From Lachnospiraceae bacterium (GTDB lineage Bacteria > Bacillota > Clostridia > Lachnospirales > Lachnospiraceae), in the NCBI GenBank assembly GCA_910575835.1, contig CAJTGB010000018.1, positions 1 to 64,000 of the forward strand: a DNA stretch of 64,000 bases. Reading direction: 5' to 3'. Below, one piece after another: positions 47,295 through 56,268 of this stretch (position 1 is its first letter; every line of letters starts with the position of its first letter). The notes under the pieces are model-generated. The model was not told the origin of the DNA, did no database searches, and saw only the letters and a list, made by a program, of their open reading frames with translations. The position numbers were made by a program, and so were the translations under genes.

Positions 47295-48137
47295 ATGCGT
47301 GAGATAGAAGTAAGCAAGATTACGGATGTCGTAGAGAAGCTTTGTATCGAAGCGAATGAGCATCTTCCGGAAGACGTGAAGTGTGCGATCAAGGATTGCC
47401 GCGCGTGCGAGGACGGAGAGATCGCCAAAGGCGTTCTGGATAACATCATCGAGAACTTCGAGATTGCAGACAGAGAGTGCGTGCCGATCTGCCAGGATAC
47501 GGGTATGGCGTGCGTATTCCTTGAGATCGGACAGGACGTACACTTGACCGGAGGCAATCTTGCGGATGCTGTAGACGAGGGTGTGCGCCGCGGTTACGAC
47601 AAGGGATATCTTCGGAAATCTGTTGTAAAGGACCCGGTGCGCCGCGGCAATACCGGAGACAATACGCCGGCAATGCTCTACACGGAGATCGTTCCGGGCG
47701 AGCAGATCAAGGTGACCGTTGGGCCTAAGGGCTTCGGAAGCGAGAATATGAGCCAGATCCGCATGTTCAAGCCGTCTCATGGGTTACAGGGGATCAAGGA
47801 CTTCATCCTCGAGGTGGTAGAGACAGCGGGACCGAATCCGTGTCCGCCGATGGTCGTAGGCGTCGGGATCGGCGGGACCTTCGATAAGGCGGCGCTCCTT
47901 GCGAAGAAAGCGCTGATGCGGCCGATCGATTCCTCCAACCCGGATGCATTCTATGCAGATCTGGAGAAAGAGATGCTGGAGAAGATCAACAAGCTTGGCA
48001 TCGGACCGCAGGGCTTCGGCGGAAAGACTACGGCGATCGGATTAAATATTGAAACTCTGCCGACCCATATTGCAGGCATGCCATGTGCAGTCAACATCAA
48101 CTGCCATGTTACACGCCACAAATCGGAGGTGATCTAA
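47295..48137 (+). CDS. Fumarate hydratase, class I alpha subunit
   Basis: This 280-residue protein is the alpha half of the oxygen-sensitive class I fumarase, which converts malate to fumarate with a [4Fe-4S] cluster. Typical stretches are [24 protein letters not shown] and [14 protein letters not shown] with conserved cysteines. Directly followed by the beta subunit (1-bp gap). It links the malate dehydrogenase to the fumarate reductase. Confidence 0.94.
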   Translation: MREIEVSKITDVVEKLCIEANEHLPEDVKCAIKDCRACEDGEIAKGVLDNIIENFEIADRECVPICQDTGMACVFLEIGQDVHLTGGNLADAVDEGVRRGYDKGYLRKSVVKDPVRRGNTGDNTPAMLYTEIVPGEQIKVTVGPKGFGSENMSQIRMFKPSHGLQGIKDFILEVVETAGPNPCPPMVVGVGIGGTFDKAALLAKKALMRPIDSSNPDAFYADLEKEMLEKINKLGIGPQGFGGKTTAIGLNIETLPTHIAGMPCAVNINCHVTRHKSEVI

Positions 48138-48138
48138 G

Positions 48139-48699
48139 ATGGCAGCAAAGAAGATTACATTACCATTGACAGAAGAGCTTGCGAAGACACTGCACGCGGG
48201 CGACAGCGTACTTGTGACAGGAACGATCTACACATCCCGCGACGCAGGCCACAAGAGGATGTGCGAGGCGCTGGAGAAGGGGGAGAAGATCCCGTTTGAT
48301 CCGACAGACGCTACGATCTATTATGTAGGACCGACTCCGGCGAAGCCGGGGCAGGTCATCGGTTCCGCGGGACCGACCACCAGCGGGCGTATGGACGCTT
48401 ATGCGCCGACCATGATGTCTGTGGGCGCGCGCGGCATGATCGGTAAGGGCGCACGTTTGCCGGAGGTCGTTGACGCGATGAAGAAATACTCTGGAGTATA
48501 CTTCGGAGCCATCGGCGGAGCAGGCGCGCTTCTTGCAAAATGTATCAAGAAGGCGGAGCTTATCGCTTACGAAGATCTGGGAGCCGAGGCGCTTCGGAAG
48601 CTGTATGTAGAGGATATGCCGCTGGTTGTCATTATCGACAGCGAGGGAAATAACCTGTACGAGAGCGGAAGAGCCGCATACTTAAAGGAGCATGAATAA
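48139..48699 (+). CDS. Fumarate hydratase, class I beta subunit
   Basis: This 186-residue partner of the alpha subunit contains VTGTIYTSRDAGHKRM, GPTTSGRMD and GAIGGAGALLAKCI. Length and motifs are those of two-subunit class I fumarases in Clostridia. Confidence 0.94.
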   Translation: MAAKKITLPLTEELAKTLHAGDSVLVTGTIYTSRDAGHKRMCEALEKGEKIPFDPTDATIYYVGPTPAKPGQVIGSAGPTTSGRMDAYAPTMMSVGARGMIGKGARLPEVVDAMKKYSGVYFGAIGGAGALLAKCIKKAELIAYEDLGAEALRKLYVEDMPLVVIIDSEGNNLYESGRAAYLKEHE

Positions 48700-48771
48700 G
48701 CAACACTGTAATAGTAATAGCTCAGATGTTGAAGAATGAACTGCTTTATTTATAGAAGGGAGTCAAATGAC

Positions 48772-49983
48772 ATGGAGTTATTTGGAGGGATATTGGCAGT
48801 TAAGGCTGTAGTATTTCTGACATTCTCGATCTTCGCAATTGCTGCCGTCGGATATTCCATCGGCAGGATCGAAGTGAAGGGAATCGACCTTGGAACTGCC
48901 GGAGTATTTATTGTTGCTCTGGTCTATGGATGCCTGTTATATACGAAGCTGTCGGATAACCTGATGGCAGGAGAAGTGACATTTGCTACAGATGCGCTGA
49001 AGATTGTCGAGAATATGGGTCTGGTGTTCTTTGTGACTTCCGTTGGTTTCATCGCGGGACCGAACTTCTTCGGGAATCTGAAGCGGAATTTTAAGTCCTA
49101 TGTTCTGCTCGGCGCGATCATTATCCTTGCGGCGGCGGCTACCTGTGTGCTATGCATCCTCATCGGCGGGAACTTTACGGATCTTGAACACGACCAGTTC
49201 AAGGCGATCCTGGTTGGTATCCTCTCGGGTGCGCTGACCAGTACGCCGGCATTCTCCGCATCGAAGGCGGCAGTCGGCGCTGACTTAGAGGCGCTGGTAT
49301 CCGTAGGGTACGGTATCGCTTATCTGTTCGGCGTGATCGGGGTGGTCTTATTCGTACAGATCGTTCCGAAGATCATGAAGGCCGATATGAATGAAGAGGT
49401 GGCGAAGATCGCCGCAAAAGAAGGCGGAAGCAGCAGGAAGAAGAACCTGATCCTGACAGAAGTGGATGAGTTCGGTTTTATGGCGTTTTCGCTGGCAGCA
49501 GTCGTAGGGATCCTGGTGGGAAGCATCAGTTACCGGAACTTCTCGCTGACGACTACCGGAGGATGTCTGCTGACGGCTTTGGTGTTTGGGCATTACGGAC
49601 ATATCGGCAAGATATCCATCGTGCCGAAGAGTTCTACGCTTAAGATGCTGAGGGAATTGGGATTGATGCTGTTCCTGATCGGAGCAGGGGTGTCCGGCGG
49701 TGCGAAATTCGTGCAGTATTTTGAGCCGATCTATTTCCTCTACGGAGCGATCATGACGATCCTCCCGATGATCATCGGATTCGTTATTGCAAAGAAGATT
49801 CTGAAGCTGCCGCTGCTCAATAATCTCGGTTCACTGACCGGGGGCATGACCAGTACGCCGGCGCTTGGAACGCTGATCAATATGGCCGGAACGGAGGATA
49901 TCGCGTCAGCATACGCGGCGACCTACCCGATCGCACTGATCGCGGTGGTGCTCGCCTCACAGCTGATCATATTGTTCTGTTAG
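48772..49983 (+). CDS. AspT/YidE-type antiporter, putative C4-dicarboxylate exchanger
   Basis: This 403-residue membrane protein has about ten TM segments. It shows the internal duplication of the Asp-Ala exchanger family: GALTSTPAFSASKAA in the first half and GGMTSTPALGTLINMAG in the second. Members exchange dicarboxylates or amino acids. It ends the fumarate cluster, so exchange of malate, fumarate or aspartate for succinate is plausible. AGAAGGGAG precedes ATG 48772. Substrate is inferred from context only. Confidence 0.8.
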   Translation: MELFGGILAVKAVVFLTFSIFAIAAVGYSIGRIEVKGIDLGTAGVFIVALVYGCLLYTKLSDNLMAGEVTFATDALKIVENMGLVFFVTSVGFIAGPNFFGNLKRNFKSYVLLGAIIILAAAATCVLCILIGGNFTDLEHDQFKAILVGILSGALTSTPAFSASKAAVGADLEALVSVGYGIAYLFGVIGVVLFVQIVPKIMKADMNEEVAKIAAKEGGSSRKKNLILTEVDEFGFMAFSLAAVVGILVGSISYRNFSLTTTGGCLLTALVFGHYGHIGKISIVPKSSTLKMLRELGLMLFLIGAGVSGGAKFVQYFEPIYFLYGAIMTILPMIIGFVIAKKILKLPLLNNLGSLTGGMTSTPALGTLINMAGTEDIASAYAATYPIALIAVVLASQLIILFC

Positions 49984-50003
49984 ATAAGCAGATAGTCCTA
50001 AAA

Positions 50004-50043
50004 CAGGGGCAGCTATGGATCGTATGAACCATAGCTGCCCCTG
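50004..50043. terminator. Strong 15-bp hairpin between convergent operons
   Basis: CAGGGGCAGCTATGG and CCATAGCTGCCCCTG pair perfectly around a 10-nt loop. Followed by TTTTAGG on the minus strand and AAGCTTTT on the plus strand. Confidence 0.85.
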
Positions 50044-50090
50044 AAGCTTTTCATAGAGAAAGAAGTTTTTCACAGAGAAATGGCTGCCGG

Positions 50091-50420
50091 TTAATTTAAG
50101 AAACCAAACAGACCTTTCTTCTTAGGCTTTGACGACTTCTTGGCCGAGGTAAACGCATCATGCCTGTCTCTGTCCCGGCGCTGGTTGATAGCCTTATATA
50201 ACTGAAAGAGGGTAGTCTTGTCAGTGCACCAGCTAAGCGGTAATCCCATGTCCCGGAAATGGGAGCGGATCCTCTCGTACTCCTTGTCGCCGATGGCCTG
50301 GGCGCTGTTGATACTGCGGCCCGCGAACATCTCGTCGAAGGTGTCTCTGACCTTGATAATCTTCCCCGGATTATCGGTGAGCGTCTTGTTTATCTGTTCC
50401 AATAATTCTTTTTGATCCAT
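50091..50420 (-). CDS. Hypothetical cytosolic protein
   Basis: This 109-residue protein of unknown family is mostly helical, with a basic tail (KKSSKPKKKGLFGFLN) that could bind nucleic acid or membrane. The start at 50420 is supported by AGGAG 6 nt upstream. Ends just before the shared terminator. Confidence 0.65.
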   Translation of the reverse strand: MDQKELLEQINKTLTDNPGKIIKVRDTFDEMFAGRSINSAQAIGDKEYERIRSHFRDMGLPLSWCTDKTTLFQLYKAINQRRDRDRHDAFTSAKKSSKPKKKGLFGFLN

Positions 50421-50521
50421 TCTTGTCTCCTCTCTTGACAATCAATCTGTAACCGTGATAAAGCATTACTTTAGCGTAGTGTAATATAGATCAGGAATTA
50501 TTGCAATAGGAAAATAAAATT

Positions 50522-52915
50522 TTATTCGAACACTAATTCCTTCACGGATATCCGGTCGATCGTCCTGACGACTGCATACGTTCCAAGGAATATGCAGGCA
50601 GGCAGCAGAATACCCGCCGAAGCTGCGTTTGAGAGGGAAGCTGCGAAGGGGAATTCCGTAAGTCCGAACTGTTTTGCATAAGGGCTTAAGAGCCTGGGCA
50701 TGAGGAATGTTCCGACCGCAAGTCCCAGCAGGTTCCCGGTGATCGCGGACAGGCAGTTGCGCCACAGGTAGATCTTCAAGATCTGCCGGGACGTCATTCC
50801 CACGGCCTTCAGCGTGCCGATTAATTTCTGCTCCTGTCTGACCAGCAAGAATGTAAGATTGGTCGTGACCAGAAGCAGGATGATAAGCAAGACCGCTAAG
50901 ACAGTCCCAACGGCGGGTGCAAGGATCCCGGTGATATTCTCTCCGTTTGATTTGGAAGCAATGAATGAGAACTTTCCGTTATATTTCTCATTCAATTCTT
51001 CTGCATAATCCCATTTGTCCGACCCGTCAGAGAGCACGAGCATGTAGTCGCCGTAACCGCCGTCCATTGCTTTTGTCTGATCCAGGTCATCCGTGACCAT
51101 CCGTATGATCTCCCCGTGATTGGATAGTGTCTGGAAGATACCCGTGATCACGTAAGTCTTTCGTTCTCCGCCCATGAATAGGTCCATTGTATTGCCGATT
51201 TCCAGATTATATTTTTCTGCCAGAGCAAGCCCTATGCTGATTTCATTTTCCTTCTGGGGGCGTACACCGTATAAGGATTTATCCTCGATGTTTGCATTCC
51301 ACGGCAGTTCATAGATCTCTGCCGTCATGTTTTGCCAGCTATTGAACCCGCCGGCCTGGTATTTGGGATATATTTTATTCACCCCGTAGGAATAATCGAT
51401 CTTGGGGTCTTGCTCCAACTCATCTATGATCGAGCTTACGGGCGTATCTTTCGCTGAGGTGACGTAAATATCTGTCTGGATGAAGCCCCAGGTCTCCGGT
51501 TCTTTATCTATGTTTTCAATGGCGTTCAGGCATCCGAAGCAGACGGCGGCCAGACATCCGAAGATCAGCGATACGCCGGCAATATACAGGTATCGGAGCT
51601 TTTTGTTTCGTATTCCCCTGACGGCATAATACAGTTCAAAGGAATTCCTGCCTTCGTAAAAGGGCCGTTTTCTTGCGCGGAGGATTGGTTCGGCCGTCTT
51701 CCAGGTACCGTTTCTTACCGCATTGGATGCATTTAACTTCCGTACCTTGAAGACGGAACATAAACACAATGCCAGGATCATTGCTGCCGTAAGGAAGCAC
51801 ACCAGAAGGCAGAAGCGTCCGGTCCCTGCAAAAGAGATCTTGTAGATTCCCATGTCTTTGAGTATCTTTGTCAAGATCTGCCGATTCATCCATCCTCCCA
51901 GAATACTGCCAAGAACTGCTCCTACAGCTCCGATCATTCCATAGCAGATAAGATAAGCGCCTGTGATCTGCCCTCCGGTCATACCCAGGGACCTGCAGAT
52001 GCCGATATTCCTGATATCTTCATCCATATCGCTTTTGATCAGGAAGAGAGCCAGCCAGGTGACGGTGCCGGCCAGAATGACGCTTACAAGACACAGCAAT
52101 CCCCCTGTCATCTGGTAGACAGACGTATATCCGCTTTTGATCTGTTCGTATGTATAGAGTGTGTTGCCGAGCGGCATTTGAAAATATTCTTCCGTCTCGC
52201 GGATGAATCTCTTCTCAGTCTGTCTGCTGTATTGACCGAACCTGATTTCCAGATAACTTGACGTGTTGTTGCCGGCGGCCGGGTAATCTTCAAGCCTTCC
52301 GTGTCCGCACCACATACGGTACACGTTCGTGCTGCTGCCGCCAAAGACGGGGTCTGCAACTATCTTTGCAACTTTTACTTTTGCAGATGCATCAGCGAAC
52401 CGCAGAGAGAGCGTATCTCCAGATTTCAGGCCCAGAATATTTGCCGTCTTTGCGGTGATCCAGACTTCGTTTTCCCCGGGCATCTGGGCTTTGGAGCTGT
52501 CGAGGATTACAGGAGAGAGTATATGTCCGCCGCTTTCGGCGGGAGTATTCTGTAATGTCTGCTTTTCGGTCTCTGGAAGTTCTAATAAGATGCCGTTGCT
52601 AAGCTTCGTATTACCGTTCTCAATATAGTCGATCGTTCTGGTGTTCTCAGTGATCTGATAGTCGATATTCTCCGGGGACTGATCAAGATATTGCCTGACA
52701 ATATCAGGGGACACCGTTCCTTTATTCCACAGGCAGCTAAGCTGCGGTCCGTCCATCTCTTCGTATGCCCTGTCGAATATCGTATCCAATTCCTTCAGAA
52801 TAATGACCGCGTTGACCATTAACGCGGCCATGACCATGATACATACGCCAAGCAGCAGATTCGGGATTCTTCGTCTCTTGACCTTTGCAAGGCCGCACAT
52901 GATAATTGCGTTCAA
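50522..52915 (-). CDS. ABC transporter permease, FtsX family
   Basis: This 797-residue permease has the FtsX/MacB-type arrangement: N-terminal TM, a large extracellular domain (about residues 40-250), TM bundle, a second extracellular domain and a final TM bundle, i.e. a duplicated FtsX fold. Such permeases in Firmicutes move lipoproteins or antimicrobial peptides, or signal. It starts 1 bp after the ATPase gene and is part of a three-gene operon with an XRE regulator. Confidence 0.88.
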   Translation of the reverse strand: MNAIIMCGLAKVKRRRIPNLLLGVCIMVMAALMVNAVIILKELDTIFDRAYEEMDGPQLSCLWNKGTVSPDIVRQYLDQSPENIDYQITENTRTIDYIENGNTKLSNGILLELPETEKQTLQNTPAESGGHILSPVILDSSKAQMPGENEVWITAKTANILGLKSGDTLSLRFADASAKVKVAKIVADPVFGGSSTNVYRMWCGHGRLEDYPAAGNNTSSYLEIRFGQYSRQTEKRFIRETEEYFQMPLGNTLYTYEQIKSGYTSVYQMTGGLLCLVSVILAGTVTWLALFLIKSDMDEDIRNIGICRSLGMTGGQITGAYLICYGMIGAVGAVLGSILGGWMNRQILTKILKDMGIYKISFAGTGRFCLLVCFLTAAMILALCLCSVFKVRKLNASNAVRNGTWKTAEPILRARKRPFYEGRNSFELYYAVRGIRNKKLRYLYIAGVSLIFGCLAAVCFGCLNAIENIDKEPETWGFIQTDIYVTSAKDTPVSSIIDELEQDPKIDYSYGVNKIYPKYQAGGFNSWQNMTAEIYELPWNANIEDKSLYGVRPQKENEISIGLALAEKYNLEIGNTMDLFMGGERKTYVITGIFQTLSNHGEIIRMVTDDLDQTKAMDGGYGDYMLVLSDGSDKWDYAEELNEKYNGKFSFIASKSNGENITGILAPAVGTVLAVLLIILLLVTTNLTFLLVRQEQKLIGTLKAVGMTSRQILKIYLWRNCLSAITGNLLGLAVGTFLMPRLLSPYAKQFGLTEFPFAASLSNAASAGILLPACIFLGTYAVVRTIDRISVKELVFE

Positions 52916-52916
52916 A

Positions 52917-53729
52917 TTACCACCCCCTCTTCTTCAGGAAATGCGTTAGTTCCTCGCCGTCAGGCTTCGTCTTGGAGAATTGCAGTTCGCCTGCGATCTT
53001 CCCGTCTTCAATGTAGACTACCCGTTCTCCCCTGGCGGCGACGCTTCTGTCATGTGTGACCAGAATGATGGTCTGTCCGTCTTGGTTTAATTCATTCAGC
53101 AAGTCCATGACGAGTTTTGTCTGTGCACGATTCAGGCTTCCGGTGGGCTCGTCGCACAGCAGGAGCGGCGGTCTGTTGATGACAGAGCGCAGGATGGCGG
53201 CCCGTTGCTGCTGACCGCCTGAGAGCTGCGAGGGGTATTTGTTTATATGCTCTTTTAAGCCAAAACGGCTGCACAGACCGAATATGGCGTCCTTCCGTTG
53301 AGAGCCGCAAAGCAGCGGAGGAGTCCCCAGCATCATCGGCAGCAGGATATTCTCATAGACCGTAAGATCAGGGATCAGACATTGCTGCTGAAAAACGATC
53401 CCTATGTTCATCCGCCGGAACATAGTTTTTGCTTTTTCGTTCATCTGACCGAAATCTGTATGTTTGTGCCCGGAGGGTGTCCCGTGACCGGAGCGTTGCT
53501 CAGGCGGGCGGACTTCGCCCGGCAGGGTGTACATGATCGTGCCTTTGTCAAACTTGTCAATGCCGGCGATCAGGTGCAGAAGGCTTGTTTTCCCGGAGCC
53601 GGAGGTTCCCATGATCACGACAAATTCTCCCTTGCCGACGCCGATGCTTACATTGTTGACGACTGTGCTTACTGCCGTGCCTTGACGATATGATTTTGTA
53701 AGATTTTTGATTTCTAATAATTTTTCCAT
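52917..53729 (-). CDS. ABC transporter ATP-binding protein (LolD/MacB type)
   Basis: This 270-residue ATPase has Walker A GTSGSGKTS, signature LSGGQQQRAAI, Walker B LLLCDEPTGSL and the switch VTHDRS. Between Walker A and the Q-loop (FQQQ) there is a longer than usual insert (about residues 70-100) rich in Pro, Gly and His. Its start overlaps the stop of the XRE regulator gene (TAATG). Confidence 0.9.
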   Translation of the reverse strand: MEKLLEIKNLTKSYRQGTAVSTVVNNVSIGVGKGEFVVIMGTSGSGKTSLLHLIAGIDKFDKGTIMYTLPGEVRPPEQRSGHGTPSGHKHTDFGQMNEKAKTMFRRMNIGIVFQQQCLIPDLTVYENILLPMMLGTPPLLCGSQRKDAIFGLCSRFGLKEHINKYPSQLSGGQQQRAAILRSVINRPPLLLCDEPTGSLNRAQTKLVMDLLNELNQDGQTIILVTHDRSVAARGERVVYIEDGKIAGELQFSKTKPDGEELTHFLKKRGW

Positions 53730-54499
53730 TATTGTTTCCTTTCATCGATCATTCGTTTTATACGGAACAGCAGGATTATATAGAACGTCTCTGCGATTGC
53801 TGTATAAAATAATGATAATACGGTCTGTGCGAGAGCGGGCCCGATAGAGACGGTATCATTCAGGTAATTCAACAGAGAGAATATACTGATTGACGCGATA
53901 AAGATTCCGATCGTCAGCGACAGCGCTCCCGCATATTGGATAGCCTGTAAGGAGGCTCTCATTTCTTTTACTGATAACTCCGTTCCCGGCAGGCACAGTT
54001 TCCATGCGTTTACATAATCATGGAAACGGTTGGAAATCGATATGATCAGAAATTTTAATCCGGCCAGATAAAATAATGTAGGGCCATCGTAGATGTCGCC
54101 AAGCCTGCCCACCGGGAGACTTGAGACGACCAGCCCGGAAAAAGCCAGGACAATGCACAGAACGCCGATGGCCGTACCTATTTTACGGCTTTTGCGCTTC
54201 TCCTCGTTTTCATTGAGTTCGCTGATCAGGTTTACAATGTTATTCTCTGATTTTTCAACGTATTCTTCTGAGGGAAATTCTTCTGACAGAAATTTTTCGC
54301 CTGCGAGCAGTTCGTTGACATTGATCTGTAATTCGGAACTGAGCTTCAAGAGGATCGACGCATCCGGCAGTCTGGTTCCGGTCTCCCACTTAGAGATGGT
54401 CTTGTCCGTGACGTCGATTCTCTCGGCGAGCTGCTTCTGTGATAATCCTTGCTTCTTTCTCATGCCTGCGATAAATTTACCGATTTTGATCTGGTCCAT
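53729..54499 (-). CDS. XRE-family regulator with C-terminal membrane domain
   Basis: This 256-residue protein has an N-terminal HTH_XRE (GLSQKQLAERIDVTDKTISKWE), a linker, and four hydrophobic segments from about residue 105 onward. It is a membrane-tethered regulator, probably sensing a membrane signal and controlling the ABC transporter genes it is co-transcribed with. A promoter and a perfect 12-bp palindrome lie upstream. Confidence 0.85.
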   Translation of the reverse strand: MDQIKIGKFIAGMRKKQGLSQKQLAERIDVTDKTISKWETGTRLPDASILLKLSSELQINVNELLAGEKFLSEEFPSEEYVEKSENNIVNLISELNENEEKRKSRKIGTAIGVLCIVLAFSGLVVSSLPVGRLGDIYDGPTLFYLAGLKFLIISISNRFHDYVNAWKLCLPGTELSVKEMRASLQAIQYAGALSLTIGIFIASISIFSLLNYLNDTVSIGPALAQTVLSLFYTAIAETFYIILLFRIKRMIDERKQ

Positions 54500-54518
54500 A
54501 GTTGGTTCCTCCTAAATG

Positions 54519-54530
54519 TAACAGCTGTTA
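54519..54530. promoter_or_regulatory. Perfect palindromic operator TAACAGCTGTTA
   Basis: A 12-bp perfect palindrome lies at the predicted transcription start of the XRE-ABC operon, a natural autoregulatory site. Confidence 0.6.
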
Positions 54531-54535
54531 TAAAA

Positions 54536-54564
54536 ACTATAGAGTATTTGAGGTGAGAGTGCAA
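54536..54564 (-). promoter_or_regulatory. Promoter of the XRE-ABC operon
   Basis: On the minus strand, TTGCAC (54559-54564) and TATAGT (54536-54541) are spaced by 17 bp. Confidence 0.7.
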
Positions 54565-54645
54565 TCCCCGGGTGGGAGAATGGCTCTCCGATTTGGAGAG
54601 AATGGCGTTTATGAGGTCAAACTTTGGATGTCCATAATAATCGTA

Positions 54646-54715
54646 ATGATTGAATATTGACAAAATCCAATCATCAACGTATAATGGTGATAGAAAAAAC
54701 AGAAAATTCAATCAT
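54646..54715 (+). promoter_or_regulatory. MqsR/antitoxin promoter flanked by inverted operators
   Basis: TTGACA (54657-54662) and TATAAT (54680-54685) are spaced by 17 bp. ATGATTGAATATT (54646-54658) and AAAATTCAATCAT (54703-54715) form an inverted repeat around it, and another CAATCAT lies at 54668-54674 between the hexamers. The antitoxin HTH probably binds these to repress the operon. Confidence 0.72.
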
Positions 54716-54738
54716 ATACTATGCGGAGGAATAAAATA

Positions 54739-55125
54739 TTGAGCATAGATAAAAAAGATATAGAGCAGTATCTTTCCAAGGTGAAAGAAGCTGTTAAGAA
54801 TGATAAGTACCGAATCGAGCGGAATGCCAGAAGGCAGGATAACGTCAATCTTTTTCTTGATTATGTTATTGATGAAGCAAAAGCAAAGGAAATTATATTG
54901 GGTCTTACTGCAATGGATTTTTCGGAGATTCTGCAAAATGAACATAAAAGATATAGACACGAACGACTATATGTATTCGGTAAGGCTATAAGTCTTTTAG
55001 AGAGAAATGGGACGGAAGAAAAGATCGTTTCTTTGTATATCAAATTCAATATGTTGAAAGATAGTTTTGTGATTGTGATTTCGTTTCACGAACAGAAACA
55101 TCCGCTTACATTTTATTTCAAATGA
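54739..55125 (+). CDS. MqsR-like toxin
   Basis: This roughly 128-residue protein resembles E. coli MqsR, an mRNA interferase of the RelE fold. Shared landmarks are a YLSKVKEAVKN start, IILGLTAMDFSEIL and the C-terminal SFVIVISFHEQ. I prefer the TTG at 54739, with GGAGG 10 nt upstream, over the leaderless ATG at 54721. The antitoxin gene follows within about 30 bp. The toxin is somewhat longer than MqsR (98 residues). Confidence 0.75.
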   Translation: MSIDKKDIEQYLSKVKEAVKNDKYRIERNARRQDNVNLFLDYVIDEAKAKEIILGLTAMDFSEILQNEHKRYRHERLYVFGKAISLLERNGTEEKIVSLYIKFNMLKDSFVIVISFHEQKHPLTFYFK

Positions 55126-55152
55126 CCAGGAAGCAAAATAGAGGTGACTATT

Positions 55153-56178
55153 ATGGTAAAGAGTAGAACGAAGATTCATGGAAGAAGGGACTTCTGCATT
55201 GAATGCAGGAAAGAAACCGAGTATCTTTTGCAGAAAAGAGATATTGTAAAAACTATAAGGGATAAAGAGTATACGTTTGGTATCACGGTAGCTGTTTGTG
55301 CAGATTGCGGTGAGGAAATGAGCATTCCAGGATTAATCGATAAGAATGTTCAGGAGATCGACGAACAGTACAGAACGACGGAAGGGATTGTTACTACTGA
55401 TGATATTGAAAAACTGATGAAGATATATAAAATAGGGAAAGCCCCGCTGTCTTTAGCCCTTGGGTTCGGAGAGGTAACAATACCGAGGTATCTGGAAGGC
55501 CAGATGCCTTCCAAAGAGTATTCGGATGTAGTGAGAGCAGCACTGACATCCCCTGCATACATGAGACAGAAACTTATGCAAAATCGTGAGAAGCTGACAG
55601 ATGCGGCATATAAAAAGGCTATGGCGGCAGCGGACAGTATAGAAAGATTGTTTTCTGTATCGGAAAAGATGCTTAGCGTGATAGCATATATATTTGAAAA
55701 GTTGGAAGAAGTAACTCCGCTTATGTTGCAGAAATTGCTTTATTTTAGCCAGGGTCTTTACTTTGCACTGTACAGCAGTCCTATTTTCACAGAAGACTGC
55801 AGGGCGTGGATCCATGGCCCGGTATATCCGGAAGTTTACGATTTATTTAGGGATTTTAAATACAATCCGATAGATGACGCACGGTTTGCGCTTCTGGAAG
55901 GGGCAACGGACGCATTGACAGATGATGAAAAGAAGGTGATCGACCTTGTGGTGAATACCTTTGGTATGTATGGAGGTAAAGCGCTGGAACGTATTACGCA
56001 TAATGAAGAGCCATGGAAAGAGGCTAGAAAGGGGTATGGAGACAGCATTCCGTCCAGTGAACTTTTGTCAAAAGAACATATAATGAAATATTATATGACA
56101 GTGAGGCAGAAATACAATATAGAAACAGAAAATGGTTTGATGGACTATATTCATGATATGCTAAAAAAAGCACTATGA
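55153..56178 (+). CDS. Antitoxin: MqsA-type zinc/HTH domains fused to Panacea (DUF4065/SocA)
   Basis: This 341-residue protein has an N-terminal MqsA-like zinc site (C15, C18, C49, C52). A middle HTH like the MqsA C-terminus follows (LSLALGFGEVTIPRYLEGQ). The C-terminal half is a DUF4065/Panacea domain (LQKLLYFSQGLYFALY ... WIHGPVYPEVYDLF). Panacea domains neutralise varied toxins. GAGGTGA stands 6 bp before ATG 55153. Confidence 0.85.
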   Translation: MVKSRTKIHGRRDFCIECRKETEYLLQKRDIVKTIRDKEYTFGITVAVCADCGEEMSIPGLIDKNVQEIDEQYRTTEGIVTTDDIEKLMKIYKIGKAPLSLALGFGEVTIPRYLEGQMPSKEYSDVVRAALTSPAYMRQKLMQNREKLTDAAYKKAMAAADSIERLFSVSEKMLSVIAYIFEKLEEVTPLMLQKLLYFSQGLYFALYSSPIFTEDCRAWIHGPVYPEVYDLFRDFKYNPIDDARFALLEGATDALTDDEKKVIDLVVNTFGMYGGKALERITHNEEPWKEARKGYGDSIPSSELLSKEHIMKYYMTVRQKYNIETENGLMDYIHDMLKKAL

Positions 56179-56268
56179 TCTTATACATCGTGTATATCCG
56201 TAAGCAAGTATTTTTTATTCCCGCGAGCAACGAGCCAAGCGGGCATGCTTGCATACGCATTTGACTCT

